From NCBI GenBank assembly GCA_038229715.1, contig JBBROD010000004.1, positions 1 to 64,000 on the forward strand: 64,000 nucleotides of DNA, written 5' to 3'. The translations under genes and the position numbers were made by a program. Position 1 is the first letter of the stretch. Every line of letters starts with the position of its first letter. The notes beneath the pieces were generated by a model. That model was not told where the DNA came from. It saw only the letters and a list, made by a program, of their open reading frames with translations, and made no database searches. This document shows positions 51,646 through 61,140 of the stretch, piece by piece. Source of the DNA: JANMES01 sp038229715 (GTDB taxonomy: Bacteria > Planctomycetota > Phycisphaerae > Tepidisphaerales > Tepidisphaeraceae).

Positions 51646-53172
51646 TCAGATCGTGGCGATCTCAACAAACCTCGGCTTGAGATCGCCGTAGAGTTTGTCG
51701 TACACCGCAAAATGCTTGTCGTAGATCGCTGACAGTTTTTTGTTCGGCGTGACTTTGGTCGTTTGCTTGATGGAGCTGGCGCACGCCTGCTCGACGCTGT
51801 CCCACACACCGGTGCCCACACCCGCGAGGATCGCCACGCCGTACGCGGGGCCCTCGGCGGCGTTGGTCAGCACGATCGGCTGCTTGTACACGTCGGCCTG
51901 CAGGTGCCGCCAGAAATCGCTCCGCGCTCCGCCGCCGCTGGCGCGGACTTGGGCGACGGGGATGTTCATCTGCTGCATGATTTCCAGCGCATCGCGCATG
52001 CCGTAAGTAACGCCTTCCAGCAGGCTGCGGACGATCATGGCGCGGGTGGTGCGCTGCGTCAGGCCGATCCATGCCCCCCGGGCGTTTGGGTCGGGGTGCG
52101 GGCAGCGCTCGCCGGTGAGATAGGGCAGGAAGTAAAGCCCCTCGCTGCCGGCCGGGGCGGATTCGGCCACTTCGATCAGCAATTGATACGGATCGACCTT
52201 CTGTTTCTTCGCGGCGATGATTTCCTGCGCGCCCAGTTGATTGCGGAACCACTGAAAGCTCCCGCCGGCCGACAACATGCAGCCGAAGACGCACCACTTG
52301 CCTTCAACCGCGTGGCACATCGTGTGAACGCGTCCGAGCGGATCGCGGACCGGTTGATCGGAGTGGGCAAACACCACGCCGCTCGTGCCGAGGGTTGCCG
52401 AGACGATGCCGGCTTTGACGATCCCGTTCCCCACAGCGCCAGCCGCCTGATCGCCGGCGCCGCCGACGACGGGCGTGCCTTCCTTCAATCCTAGCTCGGC
52501 CGCCGCGCCGCCGGTGATCGTGCCGGTGACTTCATGCGATTCATGCACCGCCGGCAGCAGCGCCTTGTCGATCTTCAGTAGGCCGAGCAGCTTGTCGCTC
52601 CACTTACGGTTGACGACATCGAGCAGCAGCGTGCCCGACGCATCGGACACTTCCGATGCGAACTCGCCGGTCATGCGGAAGCGGATGTAATCCTTCGGCA
52701 GCAGTATCTGGCGGGTCTTCTCGTACACCTTCGGCTCGTTCTCGCGGACCCAGAGAATCTTGGGCGCGGTGAAGCCGGTGAGGGCCGGGTTGGCAACCAA
52801 GTCGATCAGCTTCTCTCGCCCGCCGGCGGTGGCGGTGATCTCATCGCACTGCTTTTGCGTGCGCTGGTCGTTCCACAGCAGCGCCGGCCGGAGCACTTTG
52901 CTGCCCTGCCCGACAAAAACGCTCCCGTGCATCTGCCCACTCAGGCCGACAGCGCTGACCTCCGCGCCTTTCACCTTCGCTTTTTTCAGCACAGCCTTGG
53001 TGGCGGTGACGGTCGCCGTCCACCAGTCTTGCGGGTTCTGTTCCGACCAGCCCGGCTTGGGCGAGAAGATGCGATGCTCCGCCATCGCCGTCGCGAGGAC
53101 TTTGCCGTCCTCGTCGCAAATCAGCGTCTTCGTGCCACTCGTGCCGATGTCGATTCCGAGAAGATAAGCCAT
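51646..53172 (-). CDS. xylB: xylulokinase
   Basis: From ATG 53172 the protein has 508 residues of the FGGY kinase family. The N-terminal phosphate loop is LGIDIGTSGTKTLICDEDG, followed by WSEQNPQDWW, GLSGQMHGSVF and LWNDQRTQ. The C-terminal domain has GAGDQAAGAVGNGIV, LGTSGVVFA and GGGARSDFWRHLQADV. These are close to bacterial xylulokinase, which phosphorylates D-xylulose with ATP. No xylose isomerase is adjacent. The start is chosen because the longer frame has no site. Confidence 0.93.
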   Translation of the reverse strand: MAYLLGIDIGTSGTKTLICDEDGKVLATAMAEHRIFSPKPGWSEQNPQDWWTATVTATKAVLKKAKVKGAEVSAVGLSGQMHGSVFVGQGSKVLRPALLWNDQRTQKQCDEITATAGGREKLIDLVANPALTGFTAPKILWVRENEPKVYEKTRQILLPKDYIRFRMTGEFASEVSDASGTLLLDVVNRKWSDKLLGLLKIDKALLPAVHESHEVTGTITGGAAAELGLKEGTPVVGGAGDQAAGAVGNGIVKAGIVSATLGTSGVVFAHSDQPVRDPLGRVHTMCHAVEGKWCVFGCMLSAGGSFQWFRNQLGAQEIIAAKKQKVDPYQLLIEVAESAPAGSEGLYFLPYLTGERCPHPDPNARGAWIGLTQRTTRAMIVRSLLEGVTYGMRDALEIMQQMNIPVAQVRASGGGARSDFWRHLQADVYKQPIVLTNAAEGPAYGVAILAGVGTGVWDSVEQACASSIKQTTKVTPNKKLSAIYDKHFAVYDKLYGDLKPRFVEIATI

Positions 53173-53321
53173 CCGAAAGCCTCCGATGAATGAGCCGCAC
53201 ATTCTCACGGGCGGATCGGCTGATGCAAGTGGAAGGCGTCCGGTAATACTCGGCTGCCGTCGCATCCCCGGTAGATTCCCACTCGTATTAAGTCCACCCG
53301 CCAACGGTCGATAATTCAGGT

Positions 53322-54725
53322 GTGCCGACGACGCCTTTAATAGATGCCGGTTTTGGGCCTGAATCCACCGTACAGATCAAGCTGTCGGAGGTGATCGGCG
53401 CGATGTCGTACGCGCTGGACATCACCGAAGGCCAACCCGAAGGCCACGCCGCCCGCACATGCATGCTGGGGATGCGGATCGCGACCGAACTCGGCCTGGA
53501 CGGGAAAGACTCCTCCGCCCTGTTCTACGGCTTGCTGCTGAAGGACCTGGGTTGCTCCAGCAACTCCTCCAAAATGTGCTACCTGTTCGGCTCCGACGAA
53601 CGCGCCGCCAAGCGCGACGTGAAGACGGTGGACTGGTCGCACGTCAGCCGATCGATCGGGTATATCGCGCGGCACGTCGCGCCGCACGGCTCGATCTTCC
53701 GCCGAGCCGCCAAGCTCGTGCAGGTGGCGATTGGCGGGCAGAAGCAGGCCAAGGAACTTACGCAACTTCGCTGCGAGCGCGGCGCGACCATCGCGCGGCA
53801 ACTGCAATTGCCCGAACAATCCGCACTCGCCATCCGCGCCCTCGACGAACATTGGGACGGGCTCGGCCATCCTGACGGCCTGGCCGGCGAGGAAATCCCA
53901 CTGCTGGCCCGCATCCTTTCGCTCTCCCAGACGGCCGAAGTCTTCATCCGCGAACAAGGGCTCGATGCTGCGATCGAGATGGCTAACGAGCGCTCCGGCG
54001 CGTGGTTCGATCCAGAGCTGGTCCGCATCTTCGTCAACCTCGCCGGCGACGCGAAGTTCTGGGCCGAGTTCAACGGACAGGACCCGCGCAGCGCCGTGAC
54101 CAGTTTCGAGCCGGAAGAGAAAATGCTCCCCGCCGACGACGGCTCGCTCGATCGCATCGCGGCCGCTTTCGCGCAGGTGATCGACGCCAAATCGCCGTGG
54201 ACGTGCCGGCACTCTGAAGGCGTCGCGGAAATTTCCACGGGTATCGCCGACGTGCTGGGTTTCGGCCGGGCCGACCGGCGTCTTCTCCGCCGCGCCGCGC
54301 TCCTGCACGACGTGGGCAAACTGGGCATTTCCAACCTGATCCTGGACAAGCCGGGCAAGCTTAACGCTGACGAGCTGACCGAGATGCGCAAGCACCCGAA
54401 ATACACGTACGAAATCCTCAATCGCGTCGCCGGGTTCCGAAACCTCGCCGAGCTGGCCGCCTCCCATCACGAACGCCTGGACGGCAAGGGCTACCACCGC
54501 GGCTTACCCGCGGAACAAATCCCCGTCGGCGCGCGCATCCTGGGCGTGGCCGACATGTACGAAGCGTTGGCCGCCAAACGGCCGTACCGGCAGGATTTAT
54601 CCGACGAAGAAGTGATGACCATCCTGACGAAAAACACCGGCGCGGGCATCTGCCCGGAAGTCTTCGCCGCGCTCAAAGTCTGGCTGAAGGAAAGCAAGTT
54701 CCAGCCGATCAAGCTGGCAGCGTAA
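53322..54725 (+). CDS. tandem HD-GYP domain protein (c-di-GMP phosphodiesterase-like)
   Basis: The 467-residue protein (GTG start) has two HD-GYP-type domains. The first (about 15-215) is degenerate: the HD pair is replaced by Lys-Asp in LLLKDLGCSS, and the HHExxDGxGYP motif reads DEHWDGLGHPDGL. The second (about 275-460) has LLHDVGKLGISNL and HHERLDGKGYHRGLP, where the usual Pro of GYP is His. HD-GYP proteins hydrolyse c-di-GMP. The metal ligands of the second domain seem intact, so activity is possible; the first is probably regulatory. It stands alone, divergent from xylB. Confidence 0.88.
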   Translation: MPTTPLIDAGFGPESTVQIKLSEVIGAMSYALDITEGQPEGHAARTCMLGMRIATELGLDGKDSSALFYGLLLKDLGCSSNSSKMCYLFGSDERAAKRDVKTVDWSHVSRSIGYIARHVAPHGSIFRRAAKLVQVAIGGQKQAKELTQLRCERGATIARQLQLPEQSALAIRALDEHWDGLGHPDGLAGEEIPLLARILSLSQTAEVFIREQGLDAAIEMANERSGAWFDPELVRIFVNLAGDAKFWAEFNGQDPRSAVTSFEPEEKMLPADDGSLDRIAAAFAQVIDAKSPWTCRHSEGVAEISTGIADVLGFGRADRRLLRRAALLHDVGKLGISNLILDKPGKLNADELTEMRKHPKYTYEILNRVAGFRNLAELAASHHERLDGKGYHRGLPAEQIPVGARILGVADMYEALAAKRPYRQDLSDEEVMTILTKNTGAGICPEVFAALKVWLKESKFQPIKLAA

Positions 54726-54884
54726 CCTCCCTCCGAATCGGCCGTTGGGTCAGTTCAAAAGGCCCGGGATCGAAGCGACGGCAAAACTCGGACCCACTTT
54801 CACAATTGCTGATTTTGCACCGTCGCTTACACTGGTCTCTGTCATGGCGATGCGCAACGGCTCGCCCCATTCAGGAGACTGTCC

Positions 54885-55691
54885 ATGCAACCCACCGGGC
54901 TGACGACCGAGCAGAAGCGGTTTTACGAAGAAAACGGCTACATCCTCATCAAGGGCCTGTTCAGTTCCGAGGAGGCCGCCGCCTTTTGTGCTGAGGCGCA
55001 AGAGTTGATCGATCGGGTGCGCAAGATCAAGAATATCGACGCCACCTGGTCATCGGTGCGGAAAGAGGAAGAGGAGAAGAAGACCGTTATTTTCGTTTGT
55101 CATGACGTGCAGTTTTACGCCGCCATCTACACGCGGATGATTTACGACCCGCGCCTGACGACGATCATGAGCGACCTGATCGGGCCCAACGTGCAGCTTC
55201 ATCACACCAAGATGTTCATCAAGCCGCCGGAAAAGGGCTCGCCGTTCCCGATGCATCAGGACTATTGGTACTTCCCGCATCAAAACCAGACGATGACCGC
55301 CGCCGTCATTCACTTTGACGACGCGCCGCTCGAGAAGGGCTGCCTGCGCGTCGTGCCCGGCAGTCACAAGCTCGGGGCGCTGGAACCGGACAACAAGGGA
55401 GATTCGTCGCTTTCGTCGGAGAGGTATCCGGTCGAAGGTGCCACGCCCTGCCCCGCCAGCGCCGGCGATGTGCTGTTCTTCAATTACCTCACCATCCACG
55501 GCTCGGGCGTAAACGTCAGCCCGGAGGCGCGAACGACGGTGCTGATCCAATTCCGCGACCCGACCGACCCGCCGCTCTGGCGCAGCCACGAATCCCGCGG
55601 CCAAGGCACGATGCTCGCGGGGATCGACCCGTCAAGCTGCGCAACCAAGCCACTGGCCGAAAAGCGGCCGGCACCCGTCAAGGCGATGTGA
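54885..55691 (+). CDS. phytanoyl-CoA dioxygenase (PhyH) family protein
   Basis: The 268-residue protein has the PhyH double-stranded beta helix: N-terminal YEENGYILIKGLFSSEEAAA, the iron-binding His-x-Asp in MHQDYWYFP, FDDAPLEKGCLRVVPGSHK, and a distal His plus Arg in NYLTIHGSGVNVSPEARTTV. Members are non-haem Fe(II)/2-oxoglutarate oxygenases hydroxylating varied substrates. Planctomycetes have many copies. The substrate is unknown. GGAG precedes the ATG. Confidence 0.92.
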   Translation: MQPTGLTTEQKRFYEENGYILIKGLFSSEEAAAFCAEAQELIDRVRKIKNIDATWSSVRKEEEEKKTVIFVCHDVQFYAAIYTRMIYDPRLTTIMSDLIGPNVQLHHTKMFIKPPEKGSPFPMHQDYWYFPHQNQTMTAAVIHFDDAPLEKGCLRVVPGSHKLGALEPDNKGDSSLSSERYPVEGATPCPASAGDVLFFNYLTIHGSGVNVSPEARTTVLIQFRDPTDPPLWRSHESRGQGTMLAGIDPSSCATKPLAEKRPAPVKAM

Positions 55692-55721
55692 CCTTTGGCA
55701 ACGATCGGCTAGAATTTCGTC

Positions 55722-56381
55722 ATGCGGCGAAGCATTCTGAACGTCTTGGCTGCTTTATGCCTCCTGCTGTTCTGCGTACTGATCGCGATCAGAATCCGAA
55801 GCATTTATGTTGAAGATCACTTCTCATTCGTTCATGGCACTGAATTTTGGAGAATCAGTTCACAACGCGCCTATCTGATCATCGATCATGGCGCAAAGAA
55901 GTTCCCATTTGCCGAACAGGATCACGACTGGTGGTGGATGGTCGAACCACGTAACAAGCTGGTTGAGTTTGATCCTATCCCGCTGACCAACAACTACCGG
56001 AAACTCTTCGGCTATGGGGAAAAGACCGGAACAACCTACTTTGCTTCGCCAGGCGGCTCTCAGTTCCTTCCCGTGGCGTTTTACAGATGGGGATTAGCCG
56101 ATTCCACTCTCGCCATTGTCGTCGGATTCTTTCCTTTAGTTCGCCTGTCAAACACGTTCAGATCGTGGCACGTCAGTCGTAGTCGACTTGGCAAGGGCCT
56201 CTGCCCCACCTGCGGCTACGACCTCCGCGCCACGCCTGATCGCTGCCCCGAATGCGGCGGTGTGCCGACAAATCTTCCCGCCGACCGATTGAGAACGTCA
56301 AAAAAAACGGAGCTACGGCACGCCGGCGATGCTGAATGCGCCGGCGTGGCCAATCGTTCGGGAGCGCAAGCGGATCGCTGA
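55722..56381 (+). CDS. membrane protein with C-terminal zinc ribbon
   Basis: The 219-residue protein has a first membrane helix (LNVLAALCLLLFCVLIAIRI), an extracytoplasmic segment rich in Trp and Tyr, a second helix (STLAIVVGFFPLVRLS) and a cytoplasmic zinc ribbon with two CxxC pairs (CPTCGYDL and CPECGG). The ribbon is a recurring signature in Phycisphaerae membrane proteins. The function is unknown. Base composition is lower in GC than in neighbours. It follows PhyH by 30 bp. Confidence 0.8.
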   Translation: MRRSILNVLAALCLLLFCVLIAIRIRSIYVEDHFSFVHGTEFWRISSQRAYLIIDHGAKKFPFAEQDHDWWWMVEPRNKLVEFDPIPLTNNYRKLFGYGEKTGTTYFASPGGSQFLPVAFYRWGLADSTLAIVVGFFPLVRLSNTFRSWHVSRSRLGKGLCPTCGYDLRATPDRCPECGGVPTNLPADRLRTSKKTELRHAGDAECAGVANRSGAQADR

Positions 56382-56432
56382 AAAACTACGTTGTGAAAAA
56401 ATAATTGCAGTCACTTCATAGCGATGATGCGA

Positions 56433-59153
56433 TCACGCCTGCTCGGCCTCGGTTTCCAGCAGTTTCGGGCTGAGCTTTCCGTACGTCACGCTCGTCGCCA
56501 GCATCAGCCCACCGAGCACGAGGAACGACAGGATGCGATACCCGCGGCCGACCTCGCTGAGGTCGACCAGCACCACTTTGCAAAGCGCGACCGCCAGCAG
56601 ACCAAGCCCGAAATACCGCAGCCCGGCGATGCGCAGGCGGAAGCCGAGGATGATCGCGCCGACCGCAAACGCCGACCAGTAGATGCTGATCGCCACCTGC
56701 TTGGCCAGGCGGGCGTTGTCGAAGAATGACATCGCAAAGGCCGTCCGTTCAACCGCGCGGTCGATTTCGATCGTGCCGACCAGCAGCAGGATCGCGAGGA
56801 TCATCGCCCTGCCGATACTCGAGCTTGCACCTTGGCGATTGATAATTCGCTCCTGCACGCCCAAGCCGATCGCGATCATCTCGCCGGCCAGCATTTGGAA
56901 GTTTAGGATCGGCACGACGCGGGCCGACCCGTCGGCCAGGTACCACGCGAGGGTGTCGACCAGCAGAAACTTGATCGCCAGCACCAGCATCATCCGATGA
57001 TTGCGGGTCAGCAGGGTGTGCCGCTCTGCAGGCTCACCGGCGAGTTTGAGCAGTAGCCCGCTGTGCAGCAGAAGCATCAGCGACCACAGCATCGACAAGC
57101 CGAGCAACTCCAACTGAACGTACGGCCACTGTGTCATGCCGAGTCTGTGGAGTTGCGATACCGTGCGGTCGATTTCCATCGACAGCGCGAACGTCATCAT
57201 GAGCACCAGCAGCGTCATCACCCGCACCACCGGCGAGCCGGCGCGGTGGCGCATCAGCCACTGGTCGATCTCGTCGCGGCGCATCGCGTAGATCGCCACG
57301 ATCGACCCGGCTAGCAGCGTGCCGACGCCCATCACCGGGTTGACTACCGGCAGATACTTGCTTGCCTCATAGGTAGGCGCCAGCCGCGCCCCGATCAGAT
57401 CGACCGCGCCCCACTTTGCCACCGCCAGTACGAGCGCGGCGCCGGCGTGGATCGTCCACGACGGGCGTTTGAACCAGCCGCCGGCGATGAACAACGCCCA
57501 GCCGTACGCGGCGATTGCGCCGGTGGCGTACCACTGAGGGAGCGCCACGATCGACGCGACGACCAAGACCACGCCGGCCATTCCGTCGATCGCGCTCACC
57601 AGCAGATCGATCACCGGAGTCTTATCCTGCCGCAGCACGATGCTCGACAGCGCGTGACCGACGGCCGTCACCAGCATCGCCATGAACAGGTACATCGGCT
57701 GGCCGATCCAGACGATTTCCCGGGCACCCGGCTCATTGACTGCCCACTGCCCGAGGTACAGCACCGCCCCCACCCACGCGGCGGTGCCGAGCCATCGGCC
57801 CCAGGGGGATTGCAATTTCGATCCGACCACCGCAAACGCCAGCGACAGCCCTGCGAAGGCGAGCAGGATCGCCAGCCCGTGCAACATCACCGGAACCGCC
57901 ACCAGCAGCAGAAGCGCCGACTGAATGCGGAAGCTGAGCGAAAGTTCCCCCCGAACTTTCGCCAGCGCAAACGCAGCCGCCCCGGTCACGCCGGCAGTGA
58001 AGAGCAGGGACATACCCTGCGCTATCGCGGTGTCTTGCTGAAACCCGGTGAGGAGGGAAAAGGCTAAAAGCGCTGTCACCAGCAAACTCGCCGGTGCCGC
58101 CTGCCCCGGCCCGATGCGCTTTCGCCTGCCGGTGGAGACGATCAATTCCGCCTGCGCCAGCAGCGCGTAGGCGATCGAGAATCTGATCGGTAAAAGCGTG
58201 AGAGTCGATTGTCCGTACACCGCCGCCACCCACAGCGCGGGCATGGCGATGCCGAACACCCGCATCACCCACCACTTCCCGCCGCGGCCGAGCGCGGTCA
58301 GCAGCAGTGCGACGACTTGCAGCGCAAGGATATACGCAAGCAACGCCGCGAACCGCGGTTCGTGCGTGCGCAGGATGATCGGCGCGAGATTCCCGCCGAG
58401 CAGCGCGAGCACGGCGATCACCACCAAGTTCTTCCGCATCGCAACGAGCGAGCCGATGACGGTGCTGATCGCCATCAGCACGAATGCGGTGGCCTGGCTG
58501 TACAGTTCAAAATAGCCGAACCCGGCGTAGCTGACGACGAATAGCGTGGCGATCCCCGCTCCGAACACGCACGCCGCTGAGATGCGGTTGATCTTGCGAT
58601 CGATCCACTCGCCAAGACCGAGCAACCCAAGCCCGGCGGAGAAGCACATCGCCAGCCGCACTTCGCGCGGCAGGCCGCCGAGCCAGCCTTGGTCGTACGC
58701 ATACTTAATGCCCAGTGCCGCGCAGATTACCAGCACGATTGCGCCGATCCAGCCCGTCCAGTTCAGGCCGATCCACTGCTCGACACTGGAGTGAGAATCT
58801 TTCCTCGGAGCAGGCGTCGCGACGCGCTCGTATGCGACGGCTGTCGGCGCGGACCATGGTTTGCCCTCATCGCTATCGGCCTGCTCGCGGGCGACAATCA
58901 GCCTCTCGCCGACGGACAGTTCGTCATGCTCCTCAGGAACCAACGGCACCGGCGGTGCAACGACGGCAATCGGTAGTGGCGGCGGCAAGACCGCCTCAGT
59001 CTCGGGAGCGGACTCCGTCACCACCTCCGCCATCGGGATCGCGGGCGGTTCGGGCTCGGGCAATGCTTGTTCGCTTAGCCGCAAATGCTTTTCGATTTTT
59101 CGTACGCGGGATTCCAACTCGACAAACCGTTTGAACGTCAGCAATTCACTCAT
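56433..59153 (-). CDS. DUF2339 family multipass membrane protein
   Basis: The 906-residue protein has a short N-terminal coiled coil (RFVELESRVRKIEKHLRLSE), a Pro/Glu-rich linker, and more than twenty membrane helices. The start of the membrane part (WIGLNWTGWIGAIVLVICAA) and the segment LGEWIDRKINRISAACVFGAG match DUF2339 proteins. These are predicted inner-membrane proteins of unknown function, widespread in Bacteroidetes and Planctomycetes. Length is normal. It is convergent with the zinc-ribbon gene. Confidence 0.92.
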   Translation of the reverse strand: MSELLTFKRFVELESRVRKIEKHLRLSEQALPEPEPPAIPMAEVVTESAPETEAVLPPPLPIAVVAPPVPLVPEEHDELSVGERLIVAREQADSDEGKPWSAPTAVAYERVATPAPRKDSHSSVEQWIGLNWTGWIGAIVLVICAALGIKYAYDQGWLGGLPREVRLAMCFSAGLGLLGLGEWIDRKINRISAACVFGAGIATLFVVSYAGFGYFELYSQATAFVLMAISTVIGSLVAMRKNLVVIAVLALLGGNLAPIILRTHEPRFAALLAYILALQVVALLLTALGRGGKWWVMRVFGIAMPALWVAAVYGQSTLTLLPIRFSIAYALLAQAELIVSTGRRKRIGPGQAAPASLLVTALLAFSLLTGFQQDTAIAQGMSLLFTAGVTGAAAFALAKVRGELSLSFRIQSALLLLVAVPVMLHGLAILLAFAGLSLAFAVVGSKLQSPWGRWLGTAAWVGAVLYLGQWAVNEPGAREIVWIGQPMYLFMAMLVTAVGHALSSIVLRQDKTPVIDLLVSAIDGMAGVVLVVASIVALPQWYATGAIAAYGWALFIAGGWFKRPSWTIHAGAALVLAVAKWGAVDLIGARLAPTYEASKYLPVVNPVMGVGTLLAGSIVAIYAMRRDEIDQWLMRHRAGSPVVRVMTLLVLMMTFALSMEIDRTVSQLHRLGMTQWPYVQLELLGLSMLWSLMLLLHSGLLLKLAGEPAERHTLLTRNHRMMLVLAIKFLLVDTLAWYLADGSARVVPILNFQMLAGEMIAIGLGVQERIINRQGASSSIGRAMILAILLLVGTIEIDRAVERTAFAMSFFDNARLAKQVAISIYWSAFAVGAIILGFRLRIAGLRYFGLGLLAVALCKVVLVDLSEVGRGYRILSFLVLGGLMLATSVTYGKLSPKLLETEAEQA

Positions 59154-59309
59154 GTCGGGTATCCTTCGTTAAGACACGGCCATTATGTTAGCGTTCACTT
59201 ACTTTGTCAATAAGAGTTTTGTCTGCTCGGTGGGTTGGGAGTTTTGGTCATTTTTCTAATCGTCTGGCGGTCTCGCCCCGGTCGGGCGGTCGGCTATGAT
59301 GATAGGGGG

Positions 59310-61127
59310 ATGGCCTTGCGCACGCCAGAACTTGCGAGACTGATCGACCGCCTGGAGGCGCAGCTGGTACGGCTACGCGCGCCATCCGTTGCGACAGCGA
59401 TCGAGCGCGTGCGCAGCGATCTGGCCGCCACGCGGTTTCACGCCTCGGCCGCCGTTGATGATCGACCGATCGTCGCCGTCATCGGCGGGACCGGCACGGG
59501 CAAGAGCACGCTGGTCAATCGGCTGCTGGAGGCCGACGTGACCGCCGCGTCGTTTCGGCGGACGTATACCGCAGGGCCGATCGCGATCGTCCGCAAGAAA
59601 GGCGATTTGCCCGCAGAGTGGCTGGGCGTTCCGCACGAATCGCCACTTGAGCGCCCGGCCCGCGGGACGATCGGGCAACTGCTGGTGCTTCCGCTCGACG
59701 TGACGATCACGCAGGCGATCGCGATTGTCGACACACCCGATCTCGACGGCGACCAACCCGCCCACCACGCCCAGGCCGAGCGCGTGTTCCGCTGGGCGTC
59801 GGCGGTGCTTTTTCTCGTCACGCCCGAAAAATATCAGATGACCGAGTTGCCACCGTACTACCGCCTGGCCGCGCGGTACGGCGTGCCGGCGTGGTTCGTG
59901 ATGAACAAGTGCGAATCCCGCGAGCAACTCGACGACTACCGCCGCCAGCTCGGCCCGATCTCCGCCGGCAGGCTATTTGCCATCCCCCGCGACGATTCGC
60001 TTTTCGTCCCCGACGACGCCGAAACATTACAAGCATTGCGAGAGGCGTTGCGTTCTCTCCCTCTCCCCAGCGGGGAGAGGGCAGGGGTGAGGGGAGAAGC
60101 GTCCCACGACGACTCTCGTTCGTCAGCCGAGATGCGCCGCGAACCTGTGTCCTCCGAGAGCATCACGCTCCCCCCGGATCCAATCGCTCCCCTCCGGGGA
60201 GAGGGGCTCATGCACCGCATCGCCGACGTGATGGACCGCTTAGCCGACCAAGTCGTCACCCCGCTAACCCGTGCCCGCCGAACCGCCGACGAAGTGACCT
60301 CTGTGTTGCGGTCGCTCTCTGTCCCCGCCGCCAGCATCGATGTAAACCCCGTCACCCGGCAACTACAGAAGCGAATGCAGGAGCGCAGCGTGCTGTACCT
60401 GATGGGCCCGGGCCGAATCGTCGACCGCCTGCGGCAAGTGCCGTCGCTGCTGGCCCGCCTGCCGCGCGCGACGTGGGACTGGGCCAGCGGCCGCAACGAG
60501 CCGACCAACGGCTCGCCTACAACTCTCCCCGCCGCGGGTGGCGTGCCGGATTTTGCCGGACTGCTGGCCGATCAACTGGCGATCCTGCACAGCCGAGTGG
60601 ACGACGTGCTGCGATCCAACCCGCAGGCGGCGGAGTGGATCGCCGGCGACGAATCATCGTACAAAGCGTCACAGCTCCCGATCGCCGTCGCCCGCGCGGT
60701 GGCGGATGAAGAACTGGCGGAACTCAAGGCCTGGCTCGAGCAACGCTGGAACGCCACGCCACGCGACACGCGAATCCTGCAGGCGCTGATCAAATACCTC
60801 CCCGGCGGTGCGCAGCTGACGAAGTGGAGCGAGGCCGCCCCTTACCTGCTGACGATCGTCGTCGCCGCGCACCACGCGATGTTCGGCCATGTCGACCTGC
60901 TCATCCTCGGCGGCTACTCACTCACCGCGTGGCTGACGGAGCGGATCAGCAACGAAGTGAGTAGCCGCACGCGGAAAGCCAACCGCCGGATCGCAGAGCG
61001 CTTCGCTGAATTGGCTGAGCGGCAGGTGAGCCAGTACGTGATGTGGATCGAATCGCAATGCGCCAGTGCGCGTGAGCTGGCGGCGTTGACCGAAGCACTG
61101 AACGCTTTAGTCGAGGTGCCGTCATGA
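59310..61127 (+). CDS. dynamin-like GTPase, first of a pair, with an intragenic repeat
   Basis: The ATG at 59310 gives 605 residues; TTG 59316 has better spacing to AGGGGGA and is possible. The GTPase has P-loop IGGTGTGKSTLVNRL, G3 DTPDLDG and G4 NKCE. Between about residues 248 and 300 the sequence LRSLPLPSGERAGVRGE to APLRGEGLM is encoded by a repeat pair and is out of character with the rest. The C-terminal half is helical with a membrane segment near YLLTIVVAAHHAMF. Dynamin-like GTPases remodel membranes. The second GTPase gene follows after the repeat. Confidence 0.83.
   Translation: MALRTPELARLIDRLEAQLVRLRAPSVATAIERVRSDLAATRFHASAAVDDRPIVAVIGGTGTGKSTLVNRLLEADVTAASFRRTYTAGPIAIVRKKGDLPAEWLGVPHESPLERPARGTIGQLLVLPLDVTITQAIAIVDTPDLDGDQPAHHAQAERVFRWASAVLFLVTPEKYQMTELPPYYRLAARYGVPAWFVMNKCESREQLDDYRRQLGPISAGRLFAIPRDDSLFVPDDAETLQALREALRSLPLPSGERAGVRGEASHDDSRSSAEMRREPVSSESITLPPDPIAPLRGEGLMHRIADVMDRLADQVVTPLTRARRTADEVTSVLRSLSVPAASIDVNPVTRQLQKRMQERSVLYLMGPGRIVDRLRQVPSLLARLPRATWDWASGRNEPTNGSPTTLPAAGGVPDFAGLLADQLAILHSRVDDVLRSNPQAAEWIAGDESSYKASQLPIAVARAVADEELAELKAWLEQRWNATPRDTRILQALIKYLPGGAQLTKWSEAAPYLLTIVVAAHHAMFGHVDLLILGGYSLTAWLTERISNEVSSRTRKANRRIAERFAELAERQVSQYVMWIESQCASARELAALTEALNALVEVPS
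60053..60206. repeat. repeat pair inside a GTPase gene (CCCTCTCCCC family)
   Basis: Left hairpin 60059-60081 (CCCTCTCCCC-AGC-GGGGAGAGGG) continues as GCAGGGGTGAGGGGAGA. Right arm about 60187-60206 (CTCCCCTCCGGGGAGAGGGG) is inverted. The reading frame stays open through both. The same family is between the two GTPase genes. Confidence 0.85.
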
Positions 61128-61140
61128 GCAGACGCATAAT

